Counted from the first letter of the stretch, positions 34,246-43,397 are shown. The stretch is DNA of 64,000 bases from Sedimentibacter sp. MB35-C1 (GCF_030913635.1 NZ_CP133188.1:3038001-3102000); one strand, 5' to 3'. Numbers and translations are program-made. The notes: generated from the sequence alone by a model not told the origin.

Positions 34246-35013
34246 TTACGTTATGCTAACTATTTTATCAGAAAACACAATTTTTCCGTCATCTAGCAAT
34301 ATTATGTCCCCAAGAAAATTGTTCACCGCACTTACATTTGTTTTTTTGCACAAATTCTCAGGCGATTCTGTTAACACTATTTCACCATCAAACATAAAAG
34401 CTATTTTGTCGCTCATTAAAAATGCATCTTCTTTGTCGTGGGTGATCATAACAATGGTTGTATTAAATTTCTTATGTATTTTTAAAATAAAATCACGAAT
34501 ATAAATTTTCAGATTATTGTCAAGACCTGTGAAGGGTTCATCTAAGAGCAGTACCTTTGGTTCAACAGCCACTGCCCTCATTAAAGCCACCATTTGCTGC
34601 TGACCGCCTGAAAGCTGTGAAGGATATTTGTTTAAATGTCCATTCATATTAAAAAAGTCCATTAATTCATCTGTCTTTTTATCAATACGGCTTTGGCTTA
34701 ATTTCTTCATCTTCATTCCAAACTGAATATTATCCTGCACACTTAAGTGAGGAAACAGTTTATTTGATTGATGAACCATAACAATCTGCCTTTTTTCCAT
34801 GGGCACATGATTTATAGCGTTATTGTCCAATATAACCCTGCCGCTGTCAGGGGCAATAGCTCCTGTGATTACCCTCAGTGCAGTTGTCTTGCCTGCTCCG
34901 CTGGGCCCTAATATGGAAAACAACTGTCCTTTTTCAATATTTAAGTTGATATTTTTTAAAAGTTTATTTTTTCCTATAGAATAATTTATATTTTCTAAAG
35001 CTAAAAAGCTCAT
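34246..35013 (-). CDS. YnjD-like ABC transporter ATPase
   Basis: This 255-residue nucleotide-binding subunit has Walker A GPSGAGKTT (residues 37-45), the signature LSGGQQQMVALMRAV, Walker B VLLLDEPFTGLD, and the switch histidine in MITHDKEDAF. It is the last of a nine-gene minus-strand operon and overlaps the permease stop by four bases. By itself it resembles spermidine/iron-type ATPases. The neighbouring YnjB-like binding protein places it in the uncharacterised YnjBCD transporter group. Confidence 0.9.
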   Translation of the reverse strand: MSFLALENINYSIGKNKLLKNINLNIEKGQLFSILGPSGAGKTTALRVITGAIAPDSGRVILDNNAINHVPMEKRQIVMVHQSNKLFPHLSVQDNIQFGMKMKKLSQSRIDKKTDELMDFFNMNGHLNKYPSQLSGGQQQMVALMRAVAVEPKVLLLDEPFTGLDNNLKIYIRDFILKIHKKFNTTIVMITHDKEDAFLMSDKIAFMFDGEIVLTESPENLCKKTNVSAVNNFLGDIILLDDGKIVFSDKIVSIT

Positions 35014-35792
35014 AGTATTTTTCCTTTGTTAAATGATTTTTCAATTAGCGAACATAGTGCCATTACTATTATACCATACAATATGTACATTAAAGTATAC
35101 ACTGATGAAATGTTTCTGTCAGAACCTGTAATGTAAGGTGTCATTATCATGGAGAAATTTACAAACCTTGAATCTCCTATGAAGAAATTTATAAAGTACT
35201 GTGAATACGAAATTATAAATGCCATAATAAAGCTTGTAACATAACCCTTTAAATAAATTGGCACATTGATTAAATAAAAAGACTTCCACCTTGAAGCACC
35301 CAGACCTCTGGCTATGTGCTCCTGCTCAATTCCCCAAACTTCATAGCATGAATAAACTATTTTAAAGGAATAAGGCAGAGAAAAATATATGTGAAGCAAT
35401 ATTACTATGAGTCCACTGCATCCGGAAAATAAGCTAAGAAACATTTTATGGCTTCCAATGCATACGCTGACAACAGGTAGAAGCATTGGAAGGTAAAACA
35501 AGCTTTCAAGCTGAATTTTATATTTAAAATCCGTTGTTATAAAAAATCTAGAAAGCATTATGCTTAAAATCAAAGAAATAAATGCTACCTGCAATGAATA
35601 CACCACTGACTTTAATGCAATTATACAGTCTTGAGAATTAAAAAAATATGCAAAACCTCTTATTGTAAAATTTTGCGGAAGCAGATTTTCAGCTCCCCAA
35701 CTTGAAAAAAACGACCATAAAATCATTGATACAAGAGGTAACAAAAGAAATATCATAATAACAATAAATATAATTTTATTTAATATTTTCAT
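35010..35792 (-). CDS. ABC permease, C-terminal half of a YnjC-like pair
   Basis: This 260-residue protein has six predicted helices and the permease EAA loop around RGLGASRWKSFYLINVPIYL, which docks to the ATPase. In E. coli YnjC both permease halves are in one polypeptide; here they are two genes overlapping by four bases. The substrate is not known. Confidence 0.85.
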   Translation of the reverse strand: MKILNKIIFIVIMIFLLLPLVSMILWSFFSSWGAENLLPQNFTIRGFAYFFNSQDCIIALKSVVYSLQVAFISLILSIMLSRFFITTDFKYKIQLESLFYLPMLLPVVSVCIGSHKMFLSLFSGCSGLIVILLHIYFSLPYSFKIVYSCYEVWGIEQEHIARGLGASRWKSFYLINVPIYLKGYVTSFIMAFIISYSQYFINFFIGDSRFVNFSMIMTPYITGSDRNISSVYTLMYILYGIIVMALCSLIEKSFNKGKIL

Positions 35793-36652
35793 ATTGCACC
35801 TTCATTCTCACTTTTTAAAAGCCTGTAGTATAAAACACAAAGCAATAAAGAAATTGCTATCATAACCATGTTCATTGTCATGCCGTAGGCACGGTATGTC
35901 ATATCCGGATTTATATAATTATTATATACAAGCACTCCCATTGAAGGAGGATTTGATGGTCCTAAAAAATAAAAACCTTCGTATGCAAATAAATTATAAT
36001 TAAATACAACTAAAGCAGAAGAAAGTATTGCTCTTTTGCAAAGGGGCAGTAAAATTTTTCTTACATACATAATATTTGTACAGCCAAGGTTTCTTGCAGC
36101 TTCCTTATATGCATCATCGGTTTTTAACAATATGGGATAAACAGAAAGTGCAATAAATGGAACTCCTTTAAACACATTGAGCAAAATAACGGCCAATCCC
36201 TTTGAATTATAAATAATATTTAAATTTTTTATTTCAAACCCCAAAAATTGAAACATGTGAAACAAAAGTCCTTTATCGCTGTATGTATTGTAAATTAAAA
36301 CCGCTGCAGCAACATAAGACAAAAAAATCGGAAACCTGTATGAAACATTTACAAATGAATTTTTTGATTTAGCAACAACATATCCTAAATATGTGCCAAA
36401 CACAGCCGACAACAAAGCTGATGTTAAAGCAACAAAAATACTGTACAAAAAACTACTCACAAATATCTTGTCCGTAAAAAGATTTGCATAGTATTTAAAG
36501 GTTAATTCATTTAAAAAAAGCTCAGGAATTAAACCTAAGCTTTCCTTTAAAGTATTTATTAGAACATATGCTGTAATGGAAAACACAATTAAAAATGAAG
36601 GCATTACTAAAATTGTGTTACTTATTTTATTGTTCTCCAAAAAGAACCACAT
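35789..36652 (-). CDS. ABC permease, N-terminal half of a YnjC-like pair
   Basis: This 287-residue protein has about six helices and an EAA-type loop (DDAYKEAARNLGCTNIMYVR) for ATPase contact. It overlaps the binding-protein gene by 26 bases upstream and the second permease by four bases downstream. That arrangement argues for tight stoichiometric production of the transporter. Confidence 0.87.
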   Translation of the reverse strand: MWFFLENNKISNTILVMPSFLIVFSITAYVLINTLKESLGLIPELFLNELTFKYYANLFTDKIFVSSFLYSIFVALTSALLSAVFGTYLGYVVAKSKNSFVNVSYRFPIFLSYVAAAVLIYNTYSDKGLLFHMFQFLGFEIKNLNIIYNSKGLAVILLNVFKGVPFIALSVYPILLKTDDAYKEAARNLGCTNIMYVRKILLPLCKRAILSSALVVFNYNLFAYEGFYFLGPSNPPSMGVLVYNNYINPDMTYRAYGMTMNMVMIAISLLLCVLYYRLLKSENEGAI

Positions 36653-37823
36653 CCTCCCAAACTTTTTCTATAATGTTTACCAAATCAGCTTTTAATTCAG
36701 GTTGCTTGTGATCGGACAGTTCATCATAGGCTAAAATACTATTTTTATATTGCTCTGAAGGTGTTAATGATTCATCAAGACTTTTTTGTTCATCTTCACT
36801 TAAGTTATCATATTCTAAAACCGGAAGGTCTCCCCATCCGCTCAAATCTGCTTTTGATATTTGCATTTCCGGAGAAAGCGCAGCTTCAATTAGCTTCATG
36901 GAATTTTCAACATGTGGTGCATTAGCTGCTATTGCCAGATAATGAGTATTGAAAGGTGTTCCATTTTCCCACACAAATGTTTCTGTGCTTTCGCTCCAGC
37001 TCTTGTCCATCACTTTACTCAATGCTTTGTTTGCATTGTAATCCATTGCTATATAAATTTCCTTATCCTGATATAAGCCGTCAAGCTGAGCAGAATCCTT
37101 TGGATATGTTTTTCCTTCCTTCCAAAGATATGGTTTTATTTCATTCAAATAGTTCATTGCAGGCATTACAGCTTCTTTAACTGTTTCATAATCTGCTGGA
37201 AGATCCTTAACATTTTCATAGCCTACAATATCGTATATAACAGTTCGTACAAAAGCAGAACCCACAAAATCAGTAGCTTCAGGATACGTGAATGCACCCG
37301 GATTATTTATAAGCATCTCTTTTAGCTCTTGAGAATTTTCTGGTGGTTCAGGCAACAGTTCCTTGTCATGAACAAAAACAAACTGAGCTTTTCCCCAAGG
37401 CGCTTCGTATCCTTCTGTTGGATATCCGAAATCCACAGTTGCCTCAGGTCCTTTTAAATCCACATATTTTTGCGCGTTTTCTATTTTATCCAAAAATGGC
37501 CCGTACAATAAATCATACTGTTTAGCATAATAAAAATTTTCTCCGTTAATCCATATAACATCAATAGAGCCATTGTTGCTGTAATTTTTCTCATTAGTAA
37601 GCTTCATTAAAATTTCATCAATATTCATTGGAACACGAACGACTTCAACACCGTAGTTCTCCAATGCATATGGCGCCAGTTTGCTGTCAATCCATTCATT
37701 GACTCTCTGATCACCGCCCCAACCGTATATGGTTACTGTATTATCTTCTTTGGGCCTATTAGCAAATATTGCTCCTAAAATAATAAACACTATTAATCCA
37801 ATTATTATTATTTTATTTCTCAT
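36627..37823 (-). CDS. YnjB-like ABC substrate-binding protein
   Basis: This 398-residue extracellular binding protein has an N-terminal hydrophobic anchor (IIIIGLIVFIILGAIFA) but no lipobox cysteine, unusual for a Gram-positive binding protein. The GSIDVIWINGENFYYAKQYD block followed by LLYGPF (about residues 85-110) is characteristic of YnjB (COG4134). ITIYGWGG-like VTIYGWGGDQRVNEWI lies at the start. The substrate is unknown for the whole family. It overlaps the phosphatidyltransferase gene by 11 bases. Confidence 0.85.
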   Translation of the reverse strand: MRNKIIIIGLIVFIILGAIFANRPKEDNTVTIYGWGGDQRVNEWIDSKLAPYALENYGVEVVRVPMNIDEILMKLTNEKNYSNNGSIDVIWINGENFYYAKQYDLLYGPFLDKIENAQKYVDLKGPEATVDFGYPTEGYEAPWGKAQFVFVHDKELLPEPPENSQELKEMLINNPGAFTYPEATDFVGSAFVRTVIYDIVGYENVKDLPADYETVKEAVMPAMNYLNEIKPYLWKEGKTYPKDSAQLDGLYQDKEIYIAMDYNANKALSKVMDKSWSESTETFVWENGTPFNTHYLAIAANAPHVENSMKLIEAALSPEMQISKADLSGWGDLPVLEYDNLSEDEQKSLDESLTPSEQYKNSILAYDELSDHKQPELKADLVNIIEKVWEDVVLFGEQ

Positions 37824-38412
37824 GAATTTCCTCCAACGCTTTTATAGCTTCTATAAGTCTTTGTATTGCAGTAAACAATACCAATCCGGCATATATAAAT
37901 GCTATTTCTTTCATAAAGGAATTTAATATCATCATAACAGTAAACATTATAAATCCTTCAGTTCTTTCCATGAGGCCTGCCTGATAGCGAAAGCTTTTCT
38001 TCCCATTGTTCGTCATCAACATGCCTGAAGTTAAAAATACTGACATTGAAAGAACTATTGCACAAGTCAGACAGAGAAATGCAAAGGTAGATTCTTGGTG
38101 CTTAAGTGCAAACACAACTATAAAAGTTAGTTCAACCACTCTGTCAAAACAAATATCCAACAACGTTCCGGATTTAGTAATTAAATTCATTTTTCTTGCC
38201 ATTGCCCCGTCTACAGCATCTAAAAATCCTGAAAACCACAACAGTATTATTGCTGCAAGAATGTTATTAAAATAATACATTATGCTTGCTAAGATTCCCA
38301 CAACCAAAGCAATGCATGTGACTTGTGTGGGTTTAAACTTTGAATTAATAAAAAACTTCGATGTTATGTCAAAATATTTATCTAAATATTTTCTGCCATA
38401 TGTGTCAAGCAT
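37813..38412 (-). CDS. CDP-alcohol phosphatidyltransferase (YnjF-like)
   Basis: This 199-residue membrane enzyme contains the complete catalytic motif D-x2-D-G-x2-A-R-x8-G-x3-D-x3-D in the stretch DAVDGAMARK ... SGTLLDICFD (about residues 65-90), with four to six helices. It should transfer a phosphatidyl or related group from a CDP-alcohol to an unknown acceptor. E. coli ynjF is the corresponding gene beside ynjBCDE. It overlaps both neighbours by about 8-11 bases. Confidence 0.87.
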   Translation of the reverse strand: MLDTYGRKYLDKYFDITSKFFINSKFKPTQVTCIALVVGILASIMYYFNNILAAIILLWFSGFLDAVDGAMARKMNLITKSGTLLDICFDRVVELTFIVVFALKHQESTFAFLCLTCAIVLSMSVFLTSGMLMTNNGKKSFRYQAGLMERTEGFIMFTVMMILNSFMKEIAFIYAGLVLFTAIQRLIEAIKALEEIHEK

Positions 38413-39196
38413 TGCCTTGCTCCTTCTTAATAAAACTTACCGCATTAAATCTATTCACCCAAGACGATGAGGATTCCGTTTCAAACAACAGCTCAAGTAC
38501 GTGTTTAGAATCGTAGGAGTTTTGTTTAAAAGTATCCCTGCATGAAGCGCAATAAGTAACTATCTTTTTTGAAGGTGCTTGTGATGCGCGAAGTTCAAAA
38601 AGCTTTTTGCCCTTTTCAGGATACAGTGCCATAAGCATATTTTTCTTGCCGCAGCAAACTGTATTTTCCCTGTTGTTTTTAAATTCCAGCACTTCAACTC
38701 CAAGTTTATTTAAAATATTTCTAACATGCTCCGCTGCCTCTATGTCATTGACTATTGGACAGGGATCATGAAGTGAATAAGCTTCGCCTTTCAAAATATT
38801 GTATTTTTCCTGTGGGAAAATTTCATCTATTATTGCCCATGCTGAATGCACATTGACTTCTTTGTATTCTGACAGTGTTACAAAACAGTTTGGGCACAGT
38901 GTGTATATGTTTTTTACTTTGTTTTCTTCAAACAATTTGTGCAGATTATCTTCTATTTTTTTATAGCCATCGCCATTATATATATGCTTTGACGGCTTAC
39001 CGCAGCAATATGTGCTGTAAGCAAGTCCGGGCACTTTCTTTTTAAGAAGGTTATACGATTTCTCGGTTATTTCTTTTCCAAGAGATAAAACAGCACAGCC
39101 GGGCCAAAAAATATCCCGGCCCGGTTGTATATTAGCAAATATTTTACTATAGCTCATCAATTGATGATTTTTAACAATTAATTCTCTGTAGTTCAT
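38405..39196 (-). CDS. CCG-domain Fe-S redox protein (HdrB/GlpC-like)
   Basis: This 263-residue protein has two cysteine-rich CCG domains of the heterodisulfide reductase B type: WPGCA, TYCCGKPS and LCPNC in the first half, then HDPCPI, VCCGKKN and TYCASC in the second. Such domains bind unusual noncubane 4Fe-4S clusters and handle thiols or disulfides. It is soluble. Within this cluster it could couple sulfur chemistry at a lipid or transported substrate to redox carriers, which is speculation. It overlaps the downstream phosphatidyltransferase by eight bases. Confidence 0.83.
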   Translation of the reverse strand: MNYRELIVKNHQLMSYSKIFANIQPGRDIFWPGCAVLSLGKEITEKSYNLLKKKVPGLAYSTYCCGKPSKHIYNGDGYKKIEDNLHKLFEENKVKNIYTLCPNCFVTLSEYKEVNVHSAWAIIDEIFPQEKYNILKGEAYSLHDPCPIVNDIEAAEHVRNILNKLGVEVLEFKNNRENTVCCGKKNMLMALYPEKGKKLFELRASQAPSKKIVTYCASCRDTFKQNSYDSKHVLELLFETESSSSWVNRFNAVSFIKKEQGNA

Positions 39197-39199
39197 AGT

Positions 39200-39916
39200 T
39201 TATAGTTCTTTCGTTTTATTTTGTCTGTCATTGTATAAATGTTTCACTAAAATAACTAAAATACTCAGTGCAAACAATATTAACAGGGCAGTTACAAACA
39301 TTTGCGCCCCACCTGTAAGCATTCCACCAACGTAGGAATAAATTATTGTTGCAGGCAGCTGTCCTATACCTGTCGCTACAAAAAACGGTATGAAACCTAT
39401 TGATGTAAGTCCTGCTGCATAACTTATGTAGTCAAAGGATATAAAAGGAAGCAACCTACAAATTATTATGGTGTGTTTCCCGTACTTATCAAAAAATCCA
39501 TCCACACTTTCAAGAGCAAACTTACTCGTAATTTTTTCAACTGCATCTCGTCCCAATATTCTTGCTATATAAAAGCACAGCGCTGCTCCTGCCATTGAAC
39601 TGGTCCAAGATAAAATTGCACCCTGCCACCATCCGAATACTGCTGCATTGGCAAATGTTATCAAAAACGCAGGCAACGGCGCTGCCAATGATTGAAACAT
39701 CATCAGAAAAAATGATACAACAGCAGCATAGACACCAAAGGACCTTACATATCCAATTATCATGTCAACGCTCATAGAGCTGAAAAGCATGAAAAGCCAG
39801 TTAATTTTAGATTTAACCTCTGGTATCAATAAATAAGATATCACAACTAATGCCAATATTGCAATAAGTATATATTTAATTATTCTTTTGTTTTTTAACG
39901 ATGTATTACTGTTCAT
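39200..39916 (-). CDS. TVP38/TMEM64 (DedA-superfamily) membrane protein
   Basis: This 238-residue protein has about six helices and the TVP38/DedA core, FANAAVFGWWQGAILSWTSS near residue 85 and RLLPFISFDYISYAAGLTSI near residue 155. E. coli YdjX and YdjZ are the corresponding pair at the ynj locus. Related DedA proteins move lipid carriers across membranes. Four bases separate it from the CCG gene. Confidence 0.87.
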   Translation of the reverse strand: MNSNTSLKNKRIIKYILIAILALVVISYLLIPEVKSKINWLFMLFSSMSVDMIIGYVRSFGVYAAVVSFFLMMFQSLAAPLPAFLITFANAAVFGWWQGAILSWTSSMAGAALCFYIARILGRDAVEKITSKFALESVDGFFDKYGKHTIIICRLLPFISFDYISYAAGLTSIGFIPFFVATGIGQLPATIIYSYVGGMLTGGAQMFVTALLILFALSILVILVKHLYNDRQNKTKEL

Positions 39917-39927
39917 ATTCCACCTAA

Positions 39928-40860
39928 TTATTTTTCTAATTCGTTAACTGCACTCCATCTGTAAAAAGATTCATCATAGTTGTATGAGTTTTCAAAACCG
40001 GCCATTTCCAGAACAAGCTGCATATATGCAGATCTAATTCCAGCTGTACAGTATGTAACAATTTTATCATCTTTGCTTAATCCTGCATCTGCAAATATTT
40101 TTGTAATATCCTCGTTGGATTTTAAAGTGCCGTCTTCCTTAAATAAGTCTGTATATTTAATATGGATAGCTCCCGGTAAATATCCGCCATTTGCTTCTCC
40201 GTAAAGAACCTCCCCTTCGTATTCTTCATCTGCACGAACATCAACAACCTTATAACTGTCATAATCAGCGGCTAATGCATCTGTATTTATATTGTGTGCA
40301 TTATTGATTTCAGAAACAACAACTTCCGCAGGAACAGGTTCTGCTGCCCCTTTTACTATATTTAATTCCGCATCACTTAAAGAAGCAAATCCGCCGTCAA
40401 CCATTTTTACATTTTCGAAACCCGCAGCTATTAATTCCCAAGCTATTCTTCCTTCATCTCCCCAGCCTTTCTGCGCTGCTCCAAATATAATTATTTCTTT
40501 ATCCTTGCTTATTCCAAGATTGCTCAGTGTTTCGCTTAATGTAGCAGGTTCAAGAATTGTCCCCCACATTGGGTCTCCCGGTTTTCCTTCCACATCAGCT
40601 AGCGTTTGCCAAACAACTGCAATTGCACCTTCAACAGTACCTTCTTTTGCAGCATCTGCACCTCTTGCATCAATTAACAATACATTATCTTTGCCTGAAG
40701 CTGATTTAACATATTCAGCGTTAACCAGATATTTTCCTTCAAAAGCTGAGCCTTCATTTGAATCAACAGGTTCTGTGACTTCAGGCTGCTCATTAGCAGC
40801 ACATCCGGCTACAACCATACTTAACACTAAAATTAATACTAGAATCCTTGAAATTTTCAT
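39928..40860 (-). CDS. Lipoprotein with two rhodanese domains (YnjE-like)
   Basis: A secreted protein of 310 residues whose lipobox VAGC sits after a hydrophobic signal, so it is lipid-anchored outside the membrane. Two rhodanese domains follow. The second has an active-site cysteine loop YCTAGIRSAY (Cys271 of this reading). The first has the loop IFGAAQKGWGDEG without cysteine and is probably structural. Start ATG 40860 suits the AGGAGAG site better than ATG 40866. It would transfer sulfane sulfur outside the cell or at the membrane face. Confidence 0.87.
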   Translation of the reverse strand: MKISRILVLILVLSMVVAGCAANEQPEVTEPVDSNEGSAFEGKYLVNAEYVKSASGKDNVLLIDARGADAAKEGTVEGAIAVVWQTLADVEGKPGDPMWGTILEPATLSETLSNLGISKDKEIIIFGAAQKGWGDEGRIAWELIAAGFENVKMVDGGFASLSDAELNIVKGAAEPVPAEVVVSEINNAHNINTDALAADYDSYKVVDVRADEEYEGEVLYGEANGGYLPGAIHIKYTDLFKEDGTLKSNEDITKIFADAGLSKDDKIVTYCTAGIRSAYMQLVLEMAGFENSYNYDESFYRWSAVNELEK

Positions 40861-40906
40861 TTTCATTCTCTCCTATTGTTTTTTATATTAACATTTCTCA
40901 TGTTAA

Positions 40907-41581
40907 TTACTCATTATTGTTCACAATTTCAGATTTTAAGTTGAAAATTTTCTTTGGAAGTATAATAAGTGCACATAAGGCAACTAATAAAAAACTAGAA
41001 TATAATACTATTTTATCCATTGCCATCGAACTGTAAGCCAACGCTCCAAAGCAAGTGTATATAAATGTGCCTGGCACCATAAAAATCAATGAATACCAAA
41101 AATATGTGTTAAACCTTATGTCCGTAATCCCGTAGACGTAATTTTGCAAATTAAACGGAAACAATGGAATCAATCTGCTTATAATTAATATTGTGTTGCC
41201 GTGTTCCTTAATGTAACTATCAAGTTTTGACATACGTTCGTTTTTCTCAGACATTTTCTTTACAGAATCCCTGCCTATGTATCTGCCTATTAAAAAAGAC
41301 AAAGAAACTCCTATTGTTGATCCAATAACCACATAGACAGTACCCCAAAATGCCCCAAATATTATTCCCGCCAACACTGTTATTGGAAGTCCGGGAACAA
41401 ATAAAACAGTGGCTAAAGCAAACATTACAATAAACACACAAGGTGCCATAATACCAAATGATTTAATGTACAGCTTAAGCTCATTAATGTTATCAAAACT
41501 GAAAAAATCATATATTTTATATTGCTTAATTACAATTATTAATACTAAAAAAGTAAGTATTATAAAAATTTTTTTCTTCAT
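40907..41581 (-). CDS. TVP38/TMEM64 (DedA-superfamily) membrane protein, first gene
   Basis: This protein of about 224 residues and six helices has VLAGIIFGAFWGTVYVVIGS and RLIPLFPFNLQNYVYGITDI, the same core as its paralogue 1 kb downstream. It heads the nine-gene minus-strand operon. ATG 41581 is preferred because it is spaced six bases from AAAGGT. Earlier in-frame ATGs are not. Confidence 0.87.
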   Translation of the reverse strand: MKKKIFIILTFLVLIIVIKQYKIYDFFSFDNINELKLYIKSFGIMAPCVFIVMFALATVLFVPGLPITVLAGIIFGAFWGTVYVVIGSTIGVSLSFLIGRYIGRDSVKKMSEKNERMSKLDSYIKEHGNTILIISRLIPLFPFNLQNYVYGITDIRFNTYFWYSLIFMVPGTFIYTCFGALAYSSMAMDKIVLYSSFLLVALCALIILPKKIFNLKSEIVNNNE

Positions 41582-41812
41582 TATCATACCTTTAATTAAT
41601 AAATTATCAAAGTCTATCACTTATATTAACACAATTAGACAGTTAATTCTAATAATATAAATTCATATGAAATAGGCAGTATAGAAGTTTTTTTTATATT
41701 AATACTATAAATACCATTACAATAATTTTAATTATTTAGATAAAATTGGAACCATATAAAAGTTTGGAAATATTTTTTATTTTTTTATAACTTTTATTCA
41801 TGGTTACTTCGC

Positions 41813-41841
41813 TTGACTTAACATTTATTAACTGTTAGTAT
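41813..41841 (+). promoter_or_regulatory. Promoter of the divergent rhodanese gene
   Basis: TTGACT (41813-41818), a 17-base spacer and TAGTAT (41836-41841) lie in the 295-base divergent interval. TTAAC occurs three times around it (41818-41822, 41828-41832, 41843-41847), perhaps for a regulator. No full Rex-type site is present. Confidence 0.55.
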
Positions 41842-41876
41842 TTTAACGCTATAAAAAAACTATTTGGAGGCTAAAA

Positions 41877-42959
41877 ATGAATAAAAGGTATATATCTCTG
41901 TTTCTTGCTCTTATACTAGTGGTAAGTGTATTTTCAGGATGCAGCCAAGAACAGAAGGACTCAACCGATGAACCTACAACTGACAAACCTGCTGAAGAGG
42001 AACAATTAGAAGAAGTAGAAGCTGTTGATGTAGAAAAAGTTTTCGTTACACCACAATGGTTGCAAAGTGTAATAGGTGGAAATCAAAATGAATCAGATAA
42101 TTATATTATTTTGGAAGCTAGTTGGGGAACTGTTGATGACAGCCCTGATTACAATACAGGCCATATACCCGGCGCTGTACATGTAGACATATCAAGTATC
42201 GAAGGTGAACCATATTGGAATATTAAAACTCCCGAAGAAGTTGCGCAGGCAATGCTTGACCTTGGAATTACAAAAGATAGGACAGTAATTCTTTACGGTG
42301 CTGATGTTTCTGGAACTGCAAGAGTTGCGTATGCTTACCTTTGGGCAGGAGTAGAAAACGTTAAAGTTTTAGACGGCGGTCTGGATGCGTGGACAAATGC
42401 CGGATATGAATTAGAAACATTTGCAAACACTGCAACACCCGCAACAGACTTTGGAGCAACCGTTCCGGTACATCCGGAATACTGGACATCAATTGAAGAT
42501 GCCGCAAAAAAAGTAAGTGAAGATCCTAATTTCCGTTTGGTAAGCATTCGTTCATATGAAGAATTCAAAGGGGAAACAAGTGGCTATTCATACATTGACA
42601 AAGCCGGCGAACCAAAAGGCGCCGTTTGGGGAAAAGCAGGAAGCGATCCTTATCACATGGAAGATTACACCCATGAAGACGGAACTTGCATAACAATGGA
42701 TGAAATGAAAGAACTATGGGAAGGCCTAGATTTTACTTTAGATAACCACCTTGCTTTTTACTGCGGAACAGGCTGGCGAGCATCAATTCCGTTCTTGATT
42801 ATGTATGAAAACGGATATACAAATATTAGTGTATTTGATGGCGGATGGTATCAATGGCAAATGAATGATGAACTTCCAGTACAACTTAATGATCCAAATG
42901 CCGGTGAAGTAGTCTACACAACGGTAGGTGAACTTCCTAATGATAAAGCAGCGAAATAA
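41877..42959 (+). CDS. Second lipoprotein with two rhodanese domains
   Basis: This 360-residue secreted protein has lipobox FSGC at about residue 21, an acidic linker, and two rhodanese domains. The second carries an active-site loop FYCGTGWRASIPF (Cys296). The first has ILYGADVSGTARVAY without cysteine. It resembles the minus-strand rhodanese across the intergenic region but is more acidic and has a tryptophan in the loop, so the acceptor may differ. TTGGAGG precedes ATG 41877. Confidence 0.88.
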   Translation: MNKRYISLFLALILVVSVFSGCSQEQKDSTDEPTTDKPAEEEQLEEVEAVDVEKVFVTPQWLQSVIGGNQNESDNYIILEASWGTVDDSPDYNTGHIPGAVHVDISSIEGEPYWNIKTPEEVAQAMLDLGITKDRTVILYGADVSGTARVAYAYLWAGVENVKVLDGGLDAWTNAGYELETFANTATPATDFGATVPVHPEYWTSIEDAAKKVSEDPNFRLVSIRSYEEFKGETSGYSYIDKAGEPKGAVWGKAGSDPYHMEDYTHEDGTCITMDEMKELWEGLDFTLDNHLAFYCGTGWRASIPFLIMYENGYTNISVFDGGWYQWQMNDELPVQLNDPNAGEVVYTTVGELPNDKAAK

Positions 42960-43374
42960 AATTTATTATATATTAATATTTTTGTTCGGCGCATTAGAAA
43001 TTGCTGCAGTTATTGGAGCATACGCAGCTCATTACTACACCAAAACTCGCATGGGTATGCTGCGCCACGTTGTTTATCTAAATGGAAAATGGGAAAGACT
43101 AGTAAATATTCCTGCAATGAAATGGATTGCATTGGTAATCGTAGTTATTCTCATAATCTTTGCATGCATTCTTTATAAAAAACAAAGGAAGAATTCCATA
43201 ACTGTGAAAGTAGCAGCCATAATAACTACAGCCATAAGTTTATGGACAGTATACTACTTGCTGTTTTACAATACGGTGATTCATCGTGCCTATTATATTG
43301 TAAGTATGTGCTTCATAGTAATGACCCTATTTCAGCATATTTTATACTATTGCCTTTATCAAATCAAAAATTAA
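42940..43374 (+). CDS. Four-helix membrane protein of unknown family
   Basis: This 144-residue protein has about four hydrophobic segments (IYYILIFLFGALEIAAVIGA, a central WIALVIVVILIIFACILY, and two near the C-terminus). An extracellular-like loop rich in R, H and K follows the first. I do not recognise a family. It overlaps the rhodanese stop by 20 bases, so the two are translationally linked. ATG 42940 is spaced well from AGGTG. GTG 42928 is also in frame. Confidence 0.65.
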   Translation: MIKQRNKIYYILIFLFGALEIAAVIGAYAAHYYTKTRMGMLRHVVYLNGKWERLVNIPAMKWIALVIVVILIIFACILYKKQRKNSITVKVAAIITTAISLWTVYYLLFYNTVIHRAYYIVSMCFIVMTLFQHILYYCLYQIKN

Positions 43375-43397
43375 ATCGATTAATAAATTAACTGGCA

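Noticed and set aside
34246-35013. Spermidine/putrescine transporter
   Set aside because: The ATPase alone resembles PotA-type proteins, but the binding protein carries YnjB marks and the operon context differs.
40292-40891. 199-codon plus-strand frame inside the rhodanese gene
   Set aside because: It is the mirror of rhodanese coding sequence, with a repetitive Ser/Pro composition typical of shadow frames.
41813-41847. Rex-type operator upstream of the rhodanese gene
   Set aside because: TTAAC repeats are present, but no TTGTTAA-N4-TTAACAA-like inverted repeat exists.
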